From Candidatus Omnitrophica bacterium CG11_big_fil_rev_8_21_14_0_20_64_10 (lineage in GTDB: Bacteria > Omnitrophota > Gorgyraeia > 1-14-0-20-64-10): a DNA stretch of 36,733 bases. The position numbers were made by a program, and so were the translations under genes. Below the pieces are notes generated by a model. That model saw only the letters and a list, made by a program, of their open reading frames with translations. It did not search any database and was not told the origin of the DNA. Location of the stretch: the NCBI GenBank assembly GCA_002787095.1, contig PCVW01000032.1:12274-49006 (forward strand), in the 5' to 3' direction. Positions 29,963 through 36,733 of the stretch are shown here, in pieces; the first letter of the stretch is position 1; each line of letters begins with the position of its first letter.

Positions 29963-30052
29963 TCACTTCTTCTTGTGTCGGTCCCGCCGCAGGCGCTTCT
30001 TGCGCTTGTGCTTCGACATCTTTTTGCGGCGCTTTTTCTTGAGGTTGGGCAT
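29963..30052 (-). CDS. Very small basic AURKAIP1/COX24-like (bS22-type) ribosomal protein
   Basis: 29 aa: MPNLKKKRRKKMSKHK, then RKKRLRRDRHKKK. About two thirds of residues are Lys or Arg. The K-K-R-R-K-K-M-x-K-H-K-x-K-K pattern matches the AURKAIP1/COX24 domain found in mitochondrial mS38 and in the tiny bacterial bS22 protein, which sits near the decoding-site end of helix 44 (family knowledge). It is 3 nt after hisG and 4 nt before the TPR gene, exactly filling the gap. Easily missed because of its size. Confidence 0.7.
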   Translation of the reverse strand: MPNLKKKRRKKMSKHKRKKRLRRDRHKKK

Positions 30053-30055
30053 CGG

Positions 30056-30928
30056 TCAGTAGATGATCTTATTCAACGAATACTCAATGAGTCCTTCGGC
30101 GCCGGCCTTCTTGAGCTCCGGGATCAGCACCCGGACCGCCTTCTCCTCCAGCACCGTCTCCACCGCGTACCAGCTCGCGGTGCTCAGCTCCGAGACGGTC
30201 GGTTTCCGAATGGCCGGCAACAGCGTCAGCACCTTCTTTAAATTCTTCTTGGAGACATTCATCTTGAGGACCACCATCGAGCGGGCCGAGATCGCCCCCT
30301 TGATCAGGGTGGCCACCGACTCCAGCTTCTTCTTCTTCCAGGGATCCTTCCAGGCCGCCTTGTTGGCAATCAGCTGGGTCGTGGAAGTGCAGATGGTATC
30401 CACAATCCTCAGCTTGTTCGCCCGCAGCGAGGCGCCGGTCTCGGTCAGTTCCACGATCGCGTCCACCAGGTTAGTCGCCACCTTCGCCTCGGTGGCCCCC
30501 CAGGAGTACTCCACATCGGCGTTGACCCGATGTCCCTTGAGGTACCCCTTCGTGACGCTGACCAGCTCGGTCGCGATCCGCTTGCCGCTTAAGTCCTTCG
30601 GGCGGGTGATCTTGGAGTCCACCGGAACCGCCAGAACCCACCGGACCGGGTTGAGCCCCTGTTTGGCGTAGGTCAGGTCGGCCACCTTAACCACATCGGA
30701 CCCGTTCTCCATGATCCAGTCCTGCCCGGTGATCCCCCCATCCAGAGCGCCGGCCTCCACATAGCGGGACATCTCCTGCGCCCGGAGGAGAATGATCTCC
30801 AGCTCCTCATCGTCAATCATGGGGAAATAGGAGCGGGCGGACGAAGTGATCCGGAATCCCGCCTGCTTGAACAACTCGAAGGTGGATTCCTGCAAACTCC
30901 CCTTGGGCAATCCCAATTTGCAACGCAT
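30056..30928 (-). CDS. hisG: ATP phosphoribosyltransferase, long form
   Basis: 290 aa. First step of histidine synthesis, from ATP and [28 protein letters not shown] is the family start; [28 protein letters not shown] and [17 protein letters not shown] form the catalytic core and PRPP site. Residues ~215-290 are the C-terminal regulatory domain ([22 protein letters not shown]), which binds histidine, so this long form needs no HisZ. It has a near-consensus promoter and an AGGAGG site 7 nt before ATG. No other his genes are in the window. Confidence 0.97.
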   Translation of the reverse strand: MRCKLGLPKGSLQESTFELFKQAGFRITSSARSYFPMIDDEELEIILLRAQEMSRYVEAGALDGGITGQDWIMENGSDVVKVADLTYAKQGLNPVRWVLAVPVDSKITRPKDLSGKRIATELVSVTKGYLKGHRVNADVEYSWGATEAKVATNLVDAIVELTETGASLRANKLRIVDTICTSTTQLIANKAAWKDPWKKKKLESVATLIKGAISARSMVVLKMNVSKKNLKKVLTLLPAIRKPTVSELSTASWYAVETVLEEKAVRVLIPELKKAGAEGLIEYSLNKIIY

Positions 30929-30972
30929 GATCCGGCCTCCTGTTGGAGCAAAAGATGGGCAAAGAAAGGGTA

Positions 30973-31001
30973 ATTATAAGGGCAAGCCTGTAGGAAGTCA
31001 A
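30973..31001 (-). promoter_or_regulatory. hisG operon promoter
   Basis: Minus strand TTGACT (31001-30996), exactly 17 nt, then TATAAT (30978-30973). The best sigma-70 type promoter in the window. It would start transcription about 38 nt before the hisG ATG and could read through to tRNA-Gln, since no terminator is seen in that 7-kb run. Confidence 0.85.
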
Positions 31002-31136
31002 TTCAAGGAAACCGGTTTTGAAGCCGTCCCAAAAAATTAAAATAGACATTCATATTAAAATATTCGTTATAGCTAACTTATCAAATTGTAAATCCTTCCG
31101 ATCCGGGAACGACGCTTCCCTTCCCCGAAGGAAGTC

Positions 31137-31145
31137 TGATACAAT
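31137..31145 (+). promoter_or_regulatory. Extended -10 of the SurA-like gene
   Basis: TGA followed by TACAAT (31140-31145), 9 nt before the ATG at 31155. No Shine-Dalgarno site in ACCTCCCCT and no clear -35. Another probable leaderless start. Confidence 0.55.
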
Positions 31146-31154
31146 ACCTCCCCT

Positions 31155-31913
31155 ATGCTCAAGTGGCTTCGAAAGAACATCGCCCTGGTCGGCGGAATCC
31201 TGGTGGGGGTCTTCATCATCTGGACCGTCGGGACCGCCCTCACCATGCAGGCCGGTTCCCCCAAATCAGCCGGGCAGTTGTTCGGAAGACCGGTCGCTCT
31301 GCAGGACTTCGTCAAGGCGCTGGAGGCGGCCCGGATGGAGGGGATGCTCCGCTACGGAGACCGCTACCGCCAGTTCCTCCCCGATCAGGTCCTGCAAAAC
31401 CAAGCCTGGGAACGGCTGATCCTGCTTCATGAAGCCAAGAAACAAAGGATCCGGGTCTCCGACCGGGAAGTGGTGGAGCGGGTCCAACAGCTCTTCGGCG
31501 GAGCCGAAGGGTTCCGGCCGGAGATCTACAAGCAGATCGTCCAGGGGAACATGGGGATCACCCCCCGCGCCTTCGAGGAACAGCAGCGGGAGAGCCTGAT
31601 GATCGCCAAGCTGATCGAGCAGGCGCTGGGGGCCGAGCCGGAGGTGACGGAAACGGAGATCCTGGCGCTGCACGCGGAACGACTTAAGAGCGCCGAGGAG
31701 AAAGAGAAACAATCGGAGCTGACCGACGAACGGCGGCAAAACCTCATCCAGGAGATCCGGCTCAAGAAGCGGCTGGAGGCCTACCAGCGCTGGCATGCCG
31801 AACTGCTTGAGCGCGCCGGCGTCCGGCAGACCCTCCCGGCGGAAACCCCGGCTCCCCAAGCGACCGATGTCCTCCCGTCGGAAACGCCCCCGCAGACGGA
31901 CACCCCCTCCTGA
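31155..31913 (+). CDS. Membrane-anchored SurA/PpiD-like N-terminal chaperone domain protein
   Basis: 252 aa. One N-terminal membrane segment (~9-31, IALVGGILVGVFIIWTVGTAL), then periplasmic. Residues ~45-160 resemble the SurA/PpiD chaperone core: FGRPVALQDFVKALEAAR, VLQNQAWERLILLHEAKKQRIRVSDREVVERVQQLF, YKQIVQGNMGITPRAFEEQQRESLMIAKL. A charged helix (~185-225) and a Pro/Thr-rich tail follow. The peptidyl-prolyl isomerase domain is absent. It may assist outer-membrane protein folding. It is divergent from hisG and overlaps maf by 47 nt. Confidence 0.82.
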   Translation: MLKWLRKNIALVGGILVGVFIIWTVGTALTMQAGSPKSAGQLFGRPVALQDFVKALEAARMEGMLRYGDRYRQFLPDQVLQNQAWERLILLHEAKKQRIRVSDREVVERVQQLFGGAEGFRPEIYKQIVQGNMGITPRAFEEQQRESLMIAKLIEQALGAEPEVTETEILALHAERLKSAEEKEKQSELTDERRQNLIQEIRLKKRLEAYQRWHAELLERAGVRQTLPAETPAPQATDVLPSETPPQTDTPS

Positions 31914-32499
31914 TCGTCCGCTGAGCGGCCGGCTGATCCTGGCCTCCGCCTCCCCCCGACGCCGTTCCCTGCTGAGAGAAGCGGGATTCCATTTCATCGT
32001 CGTCCCCAGCCGGATTCCGGAACGGCTCCCGGCCGGCCGACCGCCGGTCGAGCAGGCCCGGCAATTGGCCCTCCGGAAAGCCCGGGCGATCGCCCGTCGG
32101 GTCGAAAGCGGTTGGGTTCTGGGAGCCGACACCATCGTCGTCGCCGGCCGGCGACGCCTCGGAAAACCGGCTTCCCTCCAGGCGGCCTGCCGGATGCTCC
32201 AGGCCCTGCAAGGGACCCGCCACAAGGTAATCACCGGGGTGGCCCTGGTCCAGGCCCCCGGTCGCCGGTACCTCCTTCGGCATGCGGTCAGTTTCGTGAC
32301 GATGCGGCCCCTCTCCGCCGGCCAAGTCCGGCGACTTGCCCGAAAACATGCCGACAAGGCCGGCGCCTACGCGGTGCAGGACCGGCGGGACCCGGTGGTC
32401 CGGAAGGTAGAGGGATCGACCACGAATGTGGTGGGGCTGCCGATGGAGATCGTCCGCCCCCTGCTTCGGAAACTGGGGGCCGACAGAAGGACTACTTGA
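31867..32499 (+). CDS. maf: Maf-family nucleoside triphosphate pyrophosphatase
   Basis: 210 aa from ATG 31867; the first ~19 residues are basic, and the conserved domain starts [20 protein letters not shown]. Other family parts: [40 protein letters not shown] and [12 protein letters not shown]. Maf enzymes hydrolyse non-canonical or pyrimidine NTPs. The start overlaps the SurA-like gene by 47 nt, so a later non-ATG start is possible. The 3' end overlaps the convergent nrdR by 8 nt. Confidence 0.9.
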   Translation: MSSRRKRPRRRTPPPDRPLSGRLILASASPRRRSLLREAGFHFIVVPSRIPERLPAGRPPVEQARQLALRKARAIARRVESGWVLGADTIVVAGRRRLGKPASLQAACRMLQALQGTRHKVITGVALVQAPGRRYLLRHAVSFVTMRPLSAGQVRRLARKHADKAGAYAVQDRRDPVVRKVEGSTTNVVGLPMEIVRPLLRKLGADRRTT

Positions 32500-32959
32500 T
32501 CTTGCCGCGGGCGTCGAGGATGTCCCGCAGTTCCTTCATGAACTGATTGATGTCCTTGAAGGAGCGATAGACCGAGGCGAACCGGACATAGGCCACCTCG
32601 TCGAGGTCATGGAGACGGATCATCACCCGTTCCCCCACCTTCGTCGAGGGGATCTCCCGCTCCTCGGCCCGCATCAGGTCCCGTTCGACCGCCTCGATCA
32701 GCCCTTCGATCCGCTCCATCGGGACCGGCCGCTTCTCACAGGCCTTGATCAGGCCGCCCAGGATCTTCTTGCGGTCGAACGGCTCCCGGCGGCCGTCCCG
32801 CTTGATCACCAGCAGCGGCACCTCTTCGAGCCGCTCATAGGTGGTGTAGCGCTGGCGGCATTTCTCGCACTCGCGGCGGCGGCGGATCGCCGAGCCCTCG
32901 AGCGCCTCGCGGGAGTCCATGACCTTGTCCTGGTTCTTCCCGCAGAAGGGACAGCGCAT
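32492..32959 (-). CDS. nrdR: Transcriptional repressor NrdR
   Basis: 155 aa. Zinc ribbon Cys3, Cys6, Cys31, Cys34 (MRCPFCG; CEKC) followed by the ATP-cone ([31 protein letters not shown], then [16 protein letters not shown]). It represses ribonucleotide reductase genes according to dATP/ATP. Its ATG overlaps the glyA stop as TAATG. No nrd gene or NrdR box was noticed in the window. Confidence 0.97.
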   Translation of the reverse strand: MRCPFCGKNQDKVMDSREALEGSAIRRRRECEKCRQRYTTYERLEEVPLLVIKRDGRREPFDRKKILGGLIKACEKRPVPMERIEGLIEAVERDLMRAEEREIPSTKVGERVMIRLHDLDEVAYVRFASVYRSFKDINQFMKELRDILDARGKIK

Positions 32960-34209
32960 TACGGCTTGAGCTCCGGATAGAGGGGGAAACGCTCGGTCAG
33001 CGCCCGCACCTGACCGCCCACCCGGGCCGCGGTCTTCTCATCGGTGATGTTCGAGAGGACCTCATGAATGAAGCCGACGATCTGCTTCATCTCTCCTTCC
33101 TTCATACCGCGGGTCGTGACCGCCGGGGTCCCGATCCGGATGCCGCCGGCCTGCATCGGCGGGTTCGGATCGAACGGGATCGCGTTCTTGTTGACCGTGA
33201 TCCGGGCCCGGTCCAGCGCGGCGGAAGCCTCCTTGCCAGTCAACTTCCGAACGGTCAGGTCGGCCAGGACCAGATGGTTGTCGGTCCCGCCGGAGACGAT
33301 CCGCCAGCCATGCTCCGCCAGCGCCGCCCCGATCGCCCGGGCGTTGGCGACCACCTGCCTCTGGTAGCTCTTGAAGGCCGGCGTCATCGCCTCCTTGAGC
33401 GCCACCGCCTTGGCGGCGATCACATGCATCAGCGGCCCTCCCTGCGTGCCGGGGAAGATCTGCGCGTTGATCTTTTTCCTGAATTCCTCCCGGCAGAGGA
33501 TCAGCCCGCCCCGGGGGCCCCGCAGCGTCTTGTGGGTGGTCGTCGTCACGAACTCGGCGTACGGCACCGGGTTGGGATGGACGCCGGCGGCCACCAGCCC
33601 CGCGAAGTGGGCCATGTCCACCACCAGCATCGCCCCGACCGAATCGGCGATCTGCCGGAACCGCTTGAAGTCCAGCTCCCGGGGATAGGCGGAGTAGCCG
33701 GCCATGATCAGCTTGGGCTTCCGTTCCTTGGCGAGCGCCGCCAAAGCGTCGTAATCGATCCGCTCATCCTGCTTGCTCACCCCGTAAGGGATGATCTGGA
33801 AGAGGCGGCCCGAAACATTCTTCGGGTGGCCGTGGGTCAGGTGCCCCCCGCAGGCCAGGTCCATCGCCATGATCTTGTCTCCCGGCTCCAACACCGCCAG
33901 GTAGACCGCGATGTTCGCCTGGGAGCCGGAGTGGGGCTGCACATTCGCGTGCTCGGCGCCGAAGAGGGCCTTGGCCCGGTCGATCGCCAGTTGTTCGGCC
34001 TGGTCCACATGTTCACAGCCGCCGTACCAGCGGGCGGCCGGATACCCCTCGGCGTACTTGTTGGTCATCACCGAGCCGGTCGCCTCCATCACGGCCAGCG
34101 AGGTAAAGTTTTCGCTGGCGATCAGTTCGAGGTTCCCCTCCTGGCGGCGGATCTCCTCGGTGATCGCGTTGTAGATCTCCGGATCGGCCTTCCTCAGATG
34201 GTCAAACAT
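32959..34209 (-). CDS. glyA: Serine hydroxymethyltransferase
   Basis: 416 aa. PLP enzyme interconverting serine and glycine with tetrahydrofolate, supplying one-carbon units. [11 protein letters not shown] near 28, [18 protein letters not shown] near 52, QPHSGSQAN near 91, [12 protein letters not shown] near 198, and [14 protein letters not shown] with Lys227 as the PLP lysine. Full length. Its start overlaps rpiB by 8 nt; one-carbon supply fits the pur genes upstream. Confidence 0.98.
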   Translation of the reverse strand: MFDHLRKADPEIYNAITEEIRRQEGNLELIASENFTSLAVMEATGSVMTNKYAEGYPAARWYGGCEHVDQAEQLAIDRAKALFGAEHANVQPHSGSQANIAVYLAVLEPGDKIMAMDLACGGHLTHGHPKNVSGRLFQIIPYGVSKQDERIDYDALAALAKERKPKLIMAGYSAYPRELDFKRFRQIADSVGAMLVVDMAHFAGLVAAGVHPNPVPYAEFVTTTTHKTLRGPRGGLILCREEFRKKINAQIFPGTQGGPLMHVIAAKAVALKEAMTPAFKSYQRQVVANARAIGAALAEHGWRIVSGGTDNHLVLADLTVRKLTGKEASAALDRARITVNKNAIPFDPNPPMQAGGIRIGTPAVTTRGMKEGEMKQIVGFIHEVLSNITDEKTAARVGGQVRALTERFPLYPELKP

Positions 34210-34675
34210 GCGCGCGAAGCTTCCTTTCGATTTTTTCGATCAACCGGAGCCGGCGGGCATGGCGTCCCCCGGCGAAATCGGCGTTCAGCCAGGCCGTCAG
34301 AATGGCCCGGGCCCGCCGGAAGTCCAAACCCTCGGCCCCCAGCACCAGCACATTGGCGTCGTTGTGTTCCCGGGCATGCCGAGCCAATTTGGCGGAGGAA
34401 GCGACGACCGCCCGGACGCCGGGAAAGCGGTTGGCGGCGATCCCCATTCCCCCGCCCGACTTGCAGAGGAGCAGCCCCCGCTGCGCCCGACCGAGCGCCA
34501 CCGCCCGGGCCACCCGTTCGGCGTAAAGCGGATAATCACAGGGGGCGGAGGAGCGGCAGCCCAGGTCCCGCGGCTGCCAGCCGGCCTGGCGAAGCACCGG
34601 CAGCAGGCGGCGCTTGAGAAGATAGCCGCCGTGATCGGCGCCCACCGCGATCCGGCAGGAAAGATTCGTCCCCAT
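34202..34675 (-). CDS. rpiB: Ribose-5-phosphate isomerase B
   Basis: 157 aa from ATG 34675, which overlaps the phosphatase stop as TGATG. RpiB/LacAB family: [11 protein letters not shown] (Asp14, His15), [22 protein letters not shown] (catalytic Cys71) and [13 protein letters not shown]. The motif after the Cys is KSGGGMG rather than the usual GTGIGIS, a mild variant. It makes ribose 5-phosphate for prs. The longer open frame upstream is a shadow of the phosphatase gene. Confidence 0.93.
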   Translation of the reverse strand: MGTNLSCRIAVGADHGGYLLKRRLLPVLRQAGWQPRDLGCRSSAPCDYPLYAERVARAVALGRAQRGLLLCKSGGGMGIAANRFPGVRAVVASSAKLARHAREHNDANVLVLGAEGLDFRRARAILTAWLNADFAGGRHARRLRLIEKIERKLRAHV

Positions 34676-35139
34676 CAGCTCTTCATCACCTGTTGGACGA
34701 TCCGCTCCACCCCATCCCGGATCATCAACAGGCAGGCCTCGTACACCTCCTTGGGCCGGCCGATCGGATCGGGGACATCGGGGCTCCCATTGGAGCCGGA
34801 CTTGCCGTAGGTCCGAAGCAGGTGGACCTTTGACTCCGCCTCCGGAACCGCCAAGAGGATCATCTCCCGGTGCCCCGCTTCCATGCAGAAAACCGCGTCG
34901 GCATGCTCGATCAGAGTGGTGTCCACCTGCTTGCCGCGGTGCTTGGAGACATCGATCCCGACCGCCTTCATCACCTCGATCGTCTCCCCGGTCGGAGGAA
35001 GCCCGACGGCGGCGGCGGTGCCGGCCGACATCACCCGGACATCGGAGCGGCCCGCCTTCTCCAGCAGATAACGGGCCAACCCCTCGGCCATGACCGAGCG
35101 GCAGCTGTTTCCGGTGCAGATAAAAAGAATCTTCTTCAT
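34675..35139 (-). CDS. Low-molecular-weight protein tyrosine/arginine phosphatase
   Basis: 154 aa. P-loop Cys8-TGNSC-Arg14-Ser (C-X5-R) at the N-terminus and general acid Asp124 in PDPIG. Next to a Sua5/YwlC gene this resembles the ywlC-ywlE neighbourhood of Firmicutes, where YwlE is a protein-arginine phosphatase. The Thr right after Cys8 (CTGN) is the feature associated with arginine phosphatases, so either activity is possible. It overlaps the Sua5 end by 4 nt. Confidence 0.92.
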   Translation of the reverse strand: MKKILFICTGNSCRSVMAEGLARYLLEKAGRSDVRVMSAGTAAAVGLPPTGETIEVMKAVGIDVSKHRGKQVDTTLIEHADAVFCMEAGHREMILLAVPEAESKVHLLRTYGKSGSNGSPDVPDPIGRPKEVYEACLLMIRDGVERIVQQVMKS

Positions 35140-35756
35140 AACAAAGCCTGTATCGCCTCGACATTCGCCCCCGCCCGAAGAACCTCCGGCTGGGGACCGG
35201 TGACCCGGACAACGGTCGAAGCGGCGCCGATCGCCGTCGGTCCGGAGTCCACAATCATATCAATATCCCCGTCAAACTCAGCCAAAACTTGGCTTGCGTT
35301 GACGGCCGGCGGCCGGCCGCTCCGGTTGGCCGACGGAGCGGCCACCGGCACTCCGGCCGCCTGGAGCAGCGCCAGCGTCACCGGATGGTCCGGCACCCGG
35401 AAACCGGTCGTTGAGCCGTCGGTCCGCCCCAACACCAGGGTCATCGGCCCCGGCCAGAAACGCTTCATCAACCGCTCGGCCGCCGGCGGAATTTCAGCCC
35501 CCGAGCGCCGGACCGATTCGATGTCCGGCAACAGCAGCGTCACCTGCTTGTCAAACGGCCGCTCCTTGACCTGATACAGCATCTGAACCGCCTGCGGGTC
35601 GTCGAAGTTGACCCCCAGGCCGTAAACGGTCTCGGTCGGGAAGGCCACCAGCCCCCCCCGCCGCAGGAGGACCGCCGCCTCCTTGATGAGGGCCGGCTCC
35701 GGATTCCGGGCATCCACCCGGATCAGCCGGGTCCGGTGGGACCGGGTGGCGGTCAT
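35136..35756 (-). CDS. L-threonylcarbamoyladenylate synthase (Sua5/YwlC/TsaC family)
   Basis: 206 aa. Forms threonylcarbamoyl-AMP for the t6A37 modification of ANN-decoding tRNAs. Motifs: AAVLLRRGGLVAFPTETVYGLG, VKERPFDKQVTLLLPD (usually KxRPxxxPL), KRFWPGPMTLVL, FRVPDHPVTLALLQAAGVPVAAPSAN and VDSGPTAIGAASTVV. It is the short form without the extra Sua5 domain. 3 nt after purE. Confidence 0.94.
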   Translation of the reverse strand: MTATRSHRTRLIRVDARNPEPALIKEAAVLLRRGGLVAFPTETVYGLGVNFDDPQAVQMLYQVKERPFDKQVTLLLPDIESVRRSGAEIPPAAERLMKRFWPGPMTLVLGRTDGSTTGFRVPDHPVTLALLQAAGVPVAAPSANRSGRPPAVNASQVLAEFDGDIDMIVDSGPTAIGAASTVVRVTGPQPEVLRAGANVEAIQALL

Positions 35757-35759
35757 CGG

Positions 35760-36266
35760 TTACCGGAGGCCGGCGTCCTTGGCCAGGACCTCTTCCCGCA
35801 TCTTGGCCTTCATCGCCGTCAGCTTCTTAGCCAGCTTCTCATCGGAGAGGGCCAGGATCTGCAGCGCCAGGATCCCGGCGTTGCAGGCCCCCCAGGCGCC
35901 GATCGAAACGGTCGCCACCGGAACCCCCGGCGGCATCTGCAGCGTCGAGAGCATCGCGTCCAGGCCGTTGAGGGAAGTGGCCGCCAGCGGCACCCCGATC
36001 ACCGGCAGGGTCGTGTGGGCCGCGACGATCCCGGCCAAATGGGCCGCCCCGCCGGCCCCGGCGATCATCACCCGGATTCCCCGCCCCGCCGCCTTTTGGG
36101 CGAAATCGGCGGTGTCGGCCGGCGCCCGATGGGCCGACAGGACCCGGATCTCGCTGGCCACCCCGGCATCGGCCAGCACCTTCTCCGCTTCCCGCATCAC
36201 CGGCAGGTCGGAGTCGGAGCCCATGACAATCCCCACCAACGGCTTGCCCCGCTTCGCTTCCGTCAT
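35760..36266 (-). CDS. purE: N5-carboxyaminoimidazole ribonucleotide mutase
   Basis: 168 aa from ATG 36266. Class I Pur[15 protein letters not shown] near 11, LSAHRAP with His46, [25 protein letters not shown] near 70-95, and [13 protein letters not shown]. It acts in purine synthesis with PurK, which is not in view. It overlaps purD by 4 nt (ATGA). Confidence 0.97.
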   Translation of the reverse strand: MTEAKRGKPLVGIVMGSDSDLPVMREAEKVLADAGVASEIRVLSAHRAPADTADFAQKAAGRGIRVMIAGAGGAAHLAGIVAAHTTLPVIGVPLAATSLNGLDAMLSTLQMPPGVPVATVSIGAWGACNAGILALQILALSDEKLAKKLTAMKAKMREEVLAKDAGLR

Positions 36267-36733
36267 CGCTTCCTCCTTGCTGTGGCCTCCAGATTTCCCA
36301 AGGTCTTGGCGCCGATGTCCCGGCGCAGCCACTTACCGATGTACTCGATCCGGTCGGCGGTCCCGTAGGCCTGCGTGAGGGCCGCCGAAAGGGTCTCCCC
36401 CAACCCCACGACATTCAGCACCCGCCCGCCGGAGTTGATCAGCCGCCCCTTCTCGATCCGGGTGCCGGCATGGAAGACCAACGCCTCCCCCTCGCTGTCG
36501 GGGGACGGGATGCCGGTGATCGCCCGGCCGATGTCCGGCTTGGCCGGGTACCCCTCGGAGGCCAGGACGACGCAGGCGGCCAGTTCCTTCTTCCAGACCG
36601 GCGGGGTCCCCGCCACCCGGCCCTCGTTGCAGGCCAGGATCAGCTCCACCAGATCGCTCTGAAGCCTTGGCAGGATCGCCTGGCATTCCGGGTCCCCGAA
36701 CCGGACATTGAACTCCAACACTTTCGGTCCCGA
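36263..36733 (-). CDS. purD: Phosphoribosylamine-glycine ligase, C-terminal part (5' end beyond window)
   Basis: 157 codons are visible and the frame runs off the window end. It begins [24 protein letters not shown], the diagnostic GARS ATP-grasp segment, and continues [18 protein letters not shown] and [22 protein letters not shown], the GARS C-domain. It joins glycine to phosphoribosylamine in purine synthesis; glycine can come from glyA downstream. Confidence 0.97.
   Translation of the reverse strand, partial: SGPKVLEFNVRFGDPECQAILPRLQSDLVELILACNEGRVAGTPPVWKKELAACVVLASEGYPAKPDIGRAITGIPSPDSEGEALVFHAGTRIEKGRLINSGGRVLNVVGLGETLSAALTQAYGTADRIEYIGKWLRRDIGAKTLGNLEATARRKR

Noticed and set aside
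32492-32499. Functional meaning of the maf/nrdR convergent overlap
   Set aside because: An 8-bp tail overlap is common in compact genomes and nothing else marks it.

Overview
The window is GC-rich, densely packed chromosomal DNA from a Gram-negative, LPS-making bacterium. Evidence for an outer membrane: BamA, an OmpH/Skp chaperone, LpxD, an LpxC-FabZ fusion, LpxI and a beta-barrel porin. The mix of LpxC-FabZ fusion, LpxI, SpoVG, a TL5/CTC-type bL25 and a tiny AURKAIP1/COX24-like protein suggests an uncultured lineage such as Omnitrophota or another PVC-side phylum. Nitrospirota or NC10-like bacteria cannot be excluded. This placement is inference; no rRNA gene is present.

Layout. Positions 1-16853 are one long minus-strand run. 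In transcription order it begins with clpX, a glmU N-terminal half, prs, rplY, pth, rpsF, ssb, rplI and dnaB. A bamA promoter follows, then bamA, ompH, lpxD, lpxC-fabZ, lpxI, nadE, an atypical OmpR-type regulator and a porin cut by the window edge. Most junctions overlap or are only a few bases. Positions 16.9-24.0 kb are an accessory-looking block: a cold-shock gene with a structured leader and strong terminator, a divergent unknown gene, a lipoprotein, a soluble acyl-ACP desaturase, a DEAD-box helicase, a three-gene CBS/Cys-rich/periplasmic operon behind a Pho-box-like site, a REP-type transposase with inverted repeats, and an FAD monooxygenase. The block ends at tRNA-Gln, whose 3' end is duplicated 110 bp away.

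Positions 24.0-31.0 kb form a second minus-strand operon, driven by a near-consensus promoter upstream of hisG: hisG, a 29-residue basic ribosomal-type protein, a TPR lipoprotein, an FtsH-like protease, an unknown lipoprotein, ispE, spoVG and tRNA-Gln. Divergent from hisG are a SurA/PpiD-like anchored protein and maf. Positions 32.5-36.7 kb hold purD (partial), purE, a Sua5/TsaC gene, a low-Mr phosphatase, rpiB, glyA and nrdR, tightly coupled.

Main points of interest: a tRNA-Gln tail duplication with an inverted arm that could pair with either copy; a SpoVG protein carrying an inserted zinc ribbon; several genes whose -10 element lies only 6-9 nt before an ATG that lacks a Shine-Dalgarno sequence (probable leaderless mRNAs); a Pho-box-like site at an uncharacterised operon; a cluster of cold-adaptation genes; and the apparent splitting of the conserved ispE-spoVG-glmU-prs-ctc-pth block by the accessory region.
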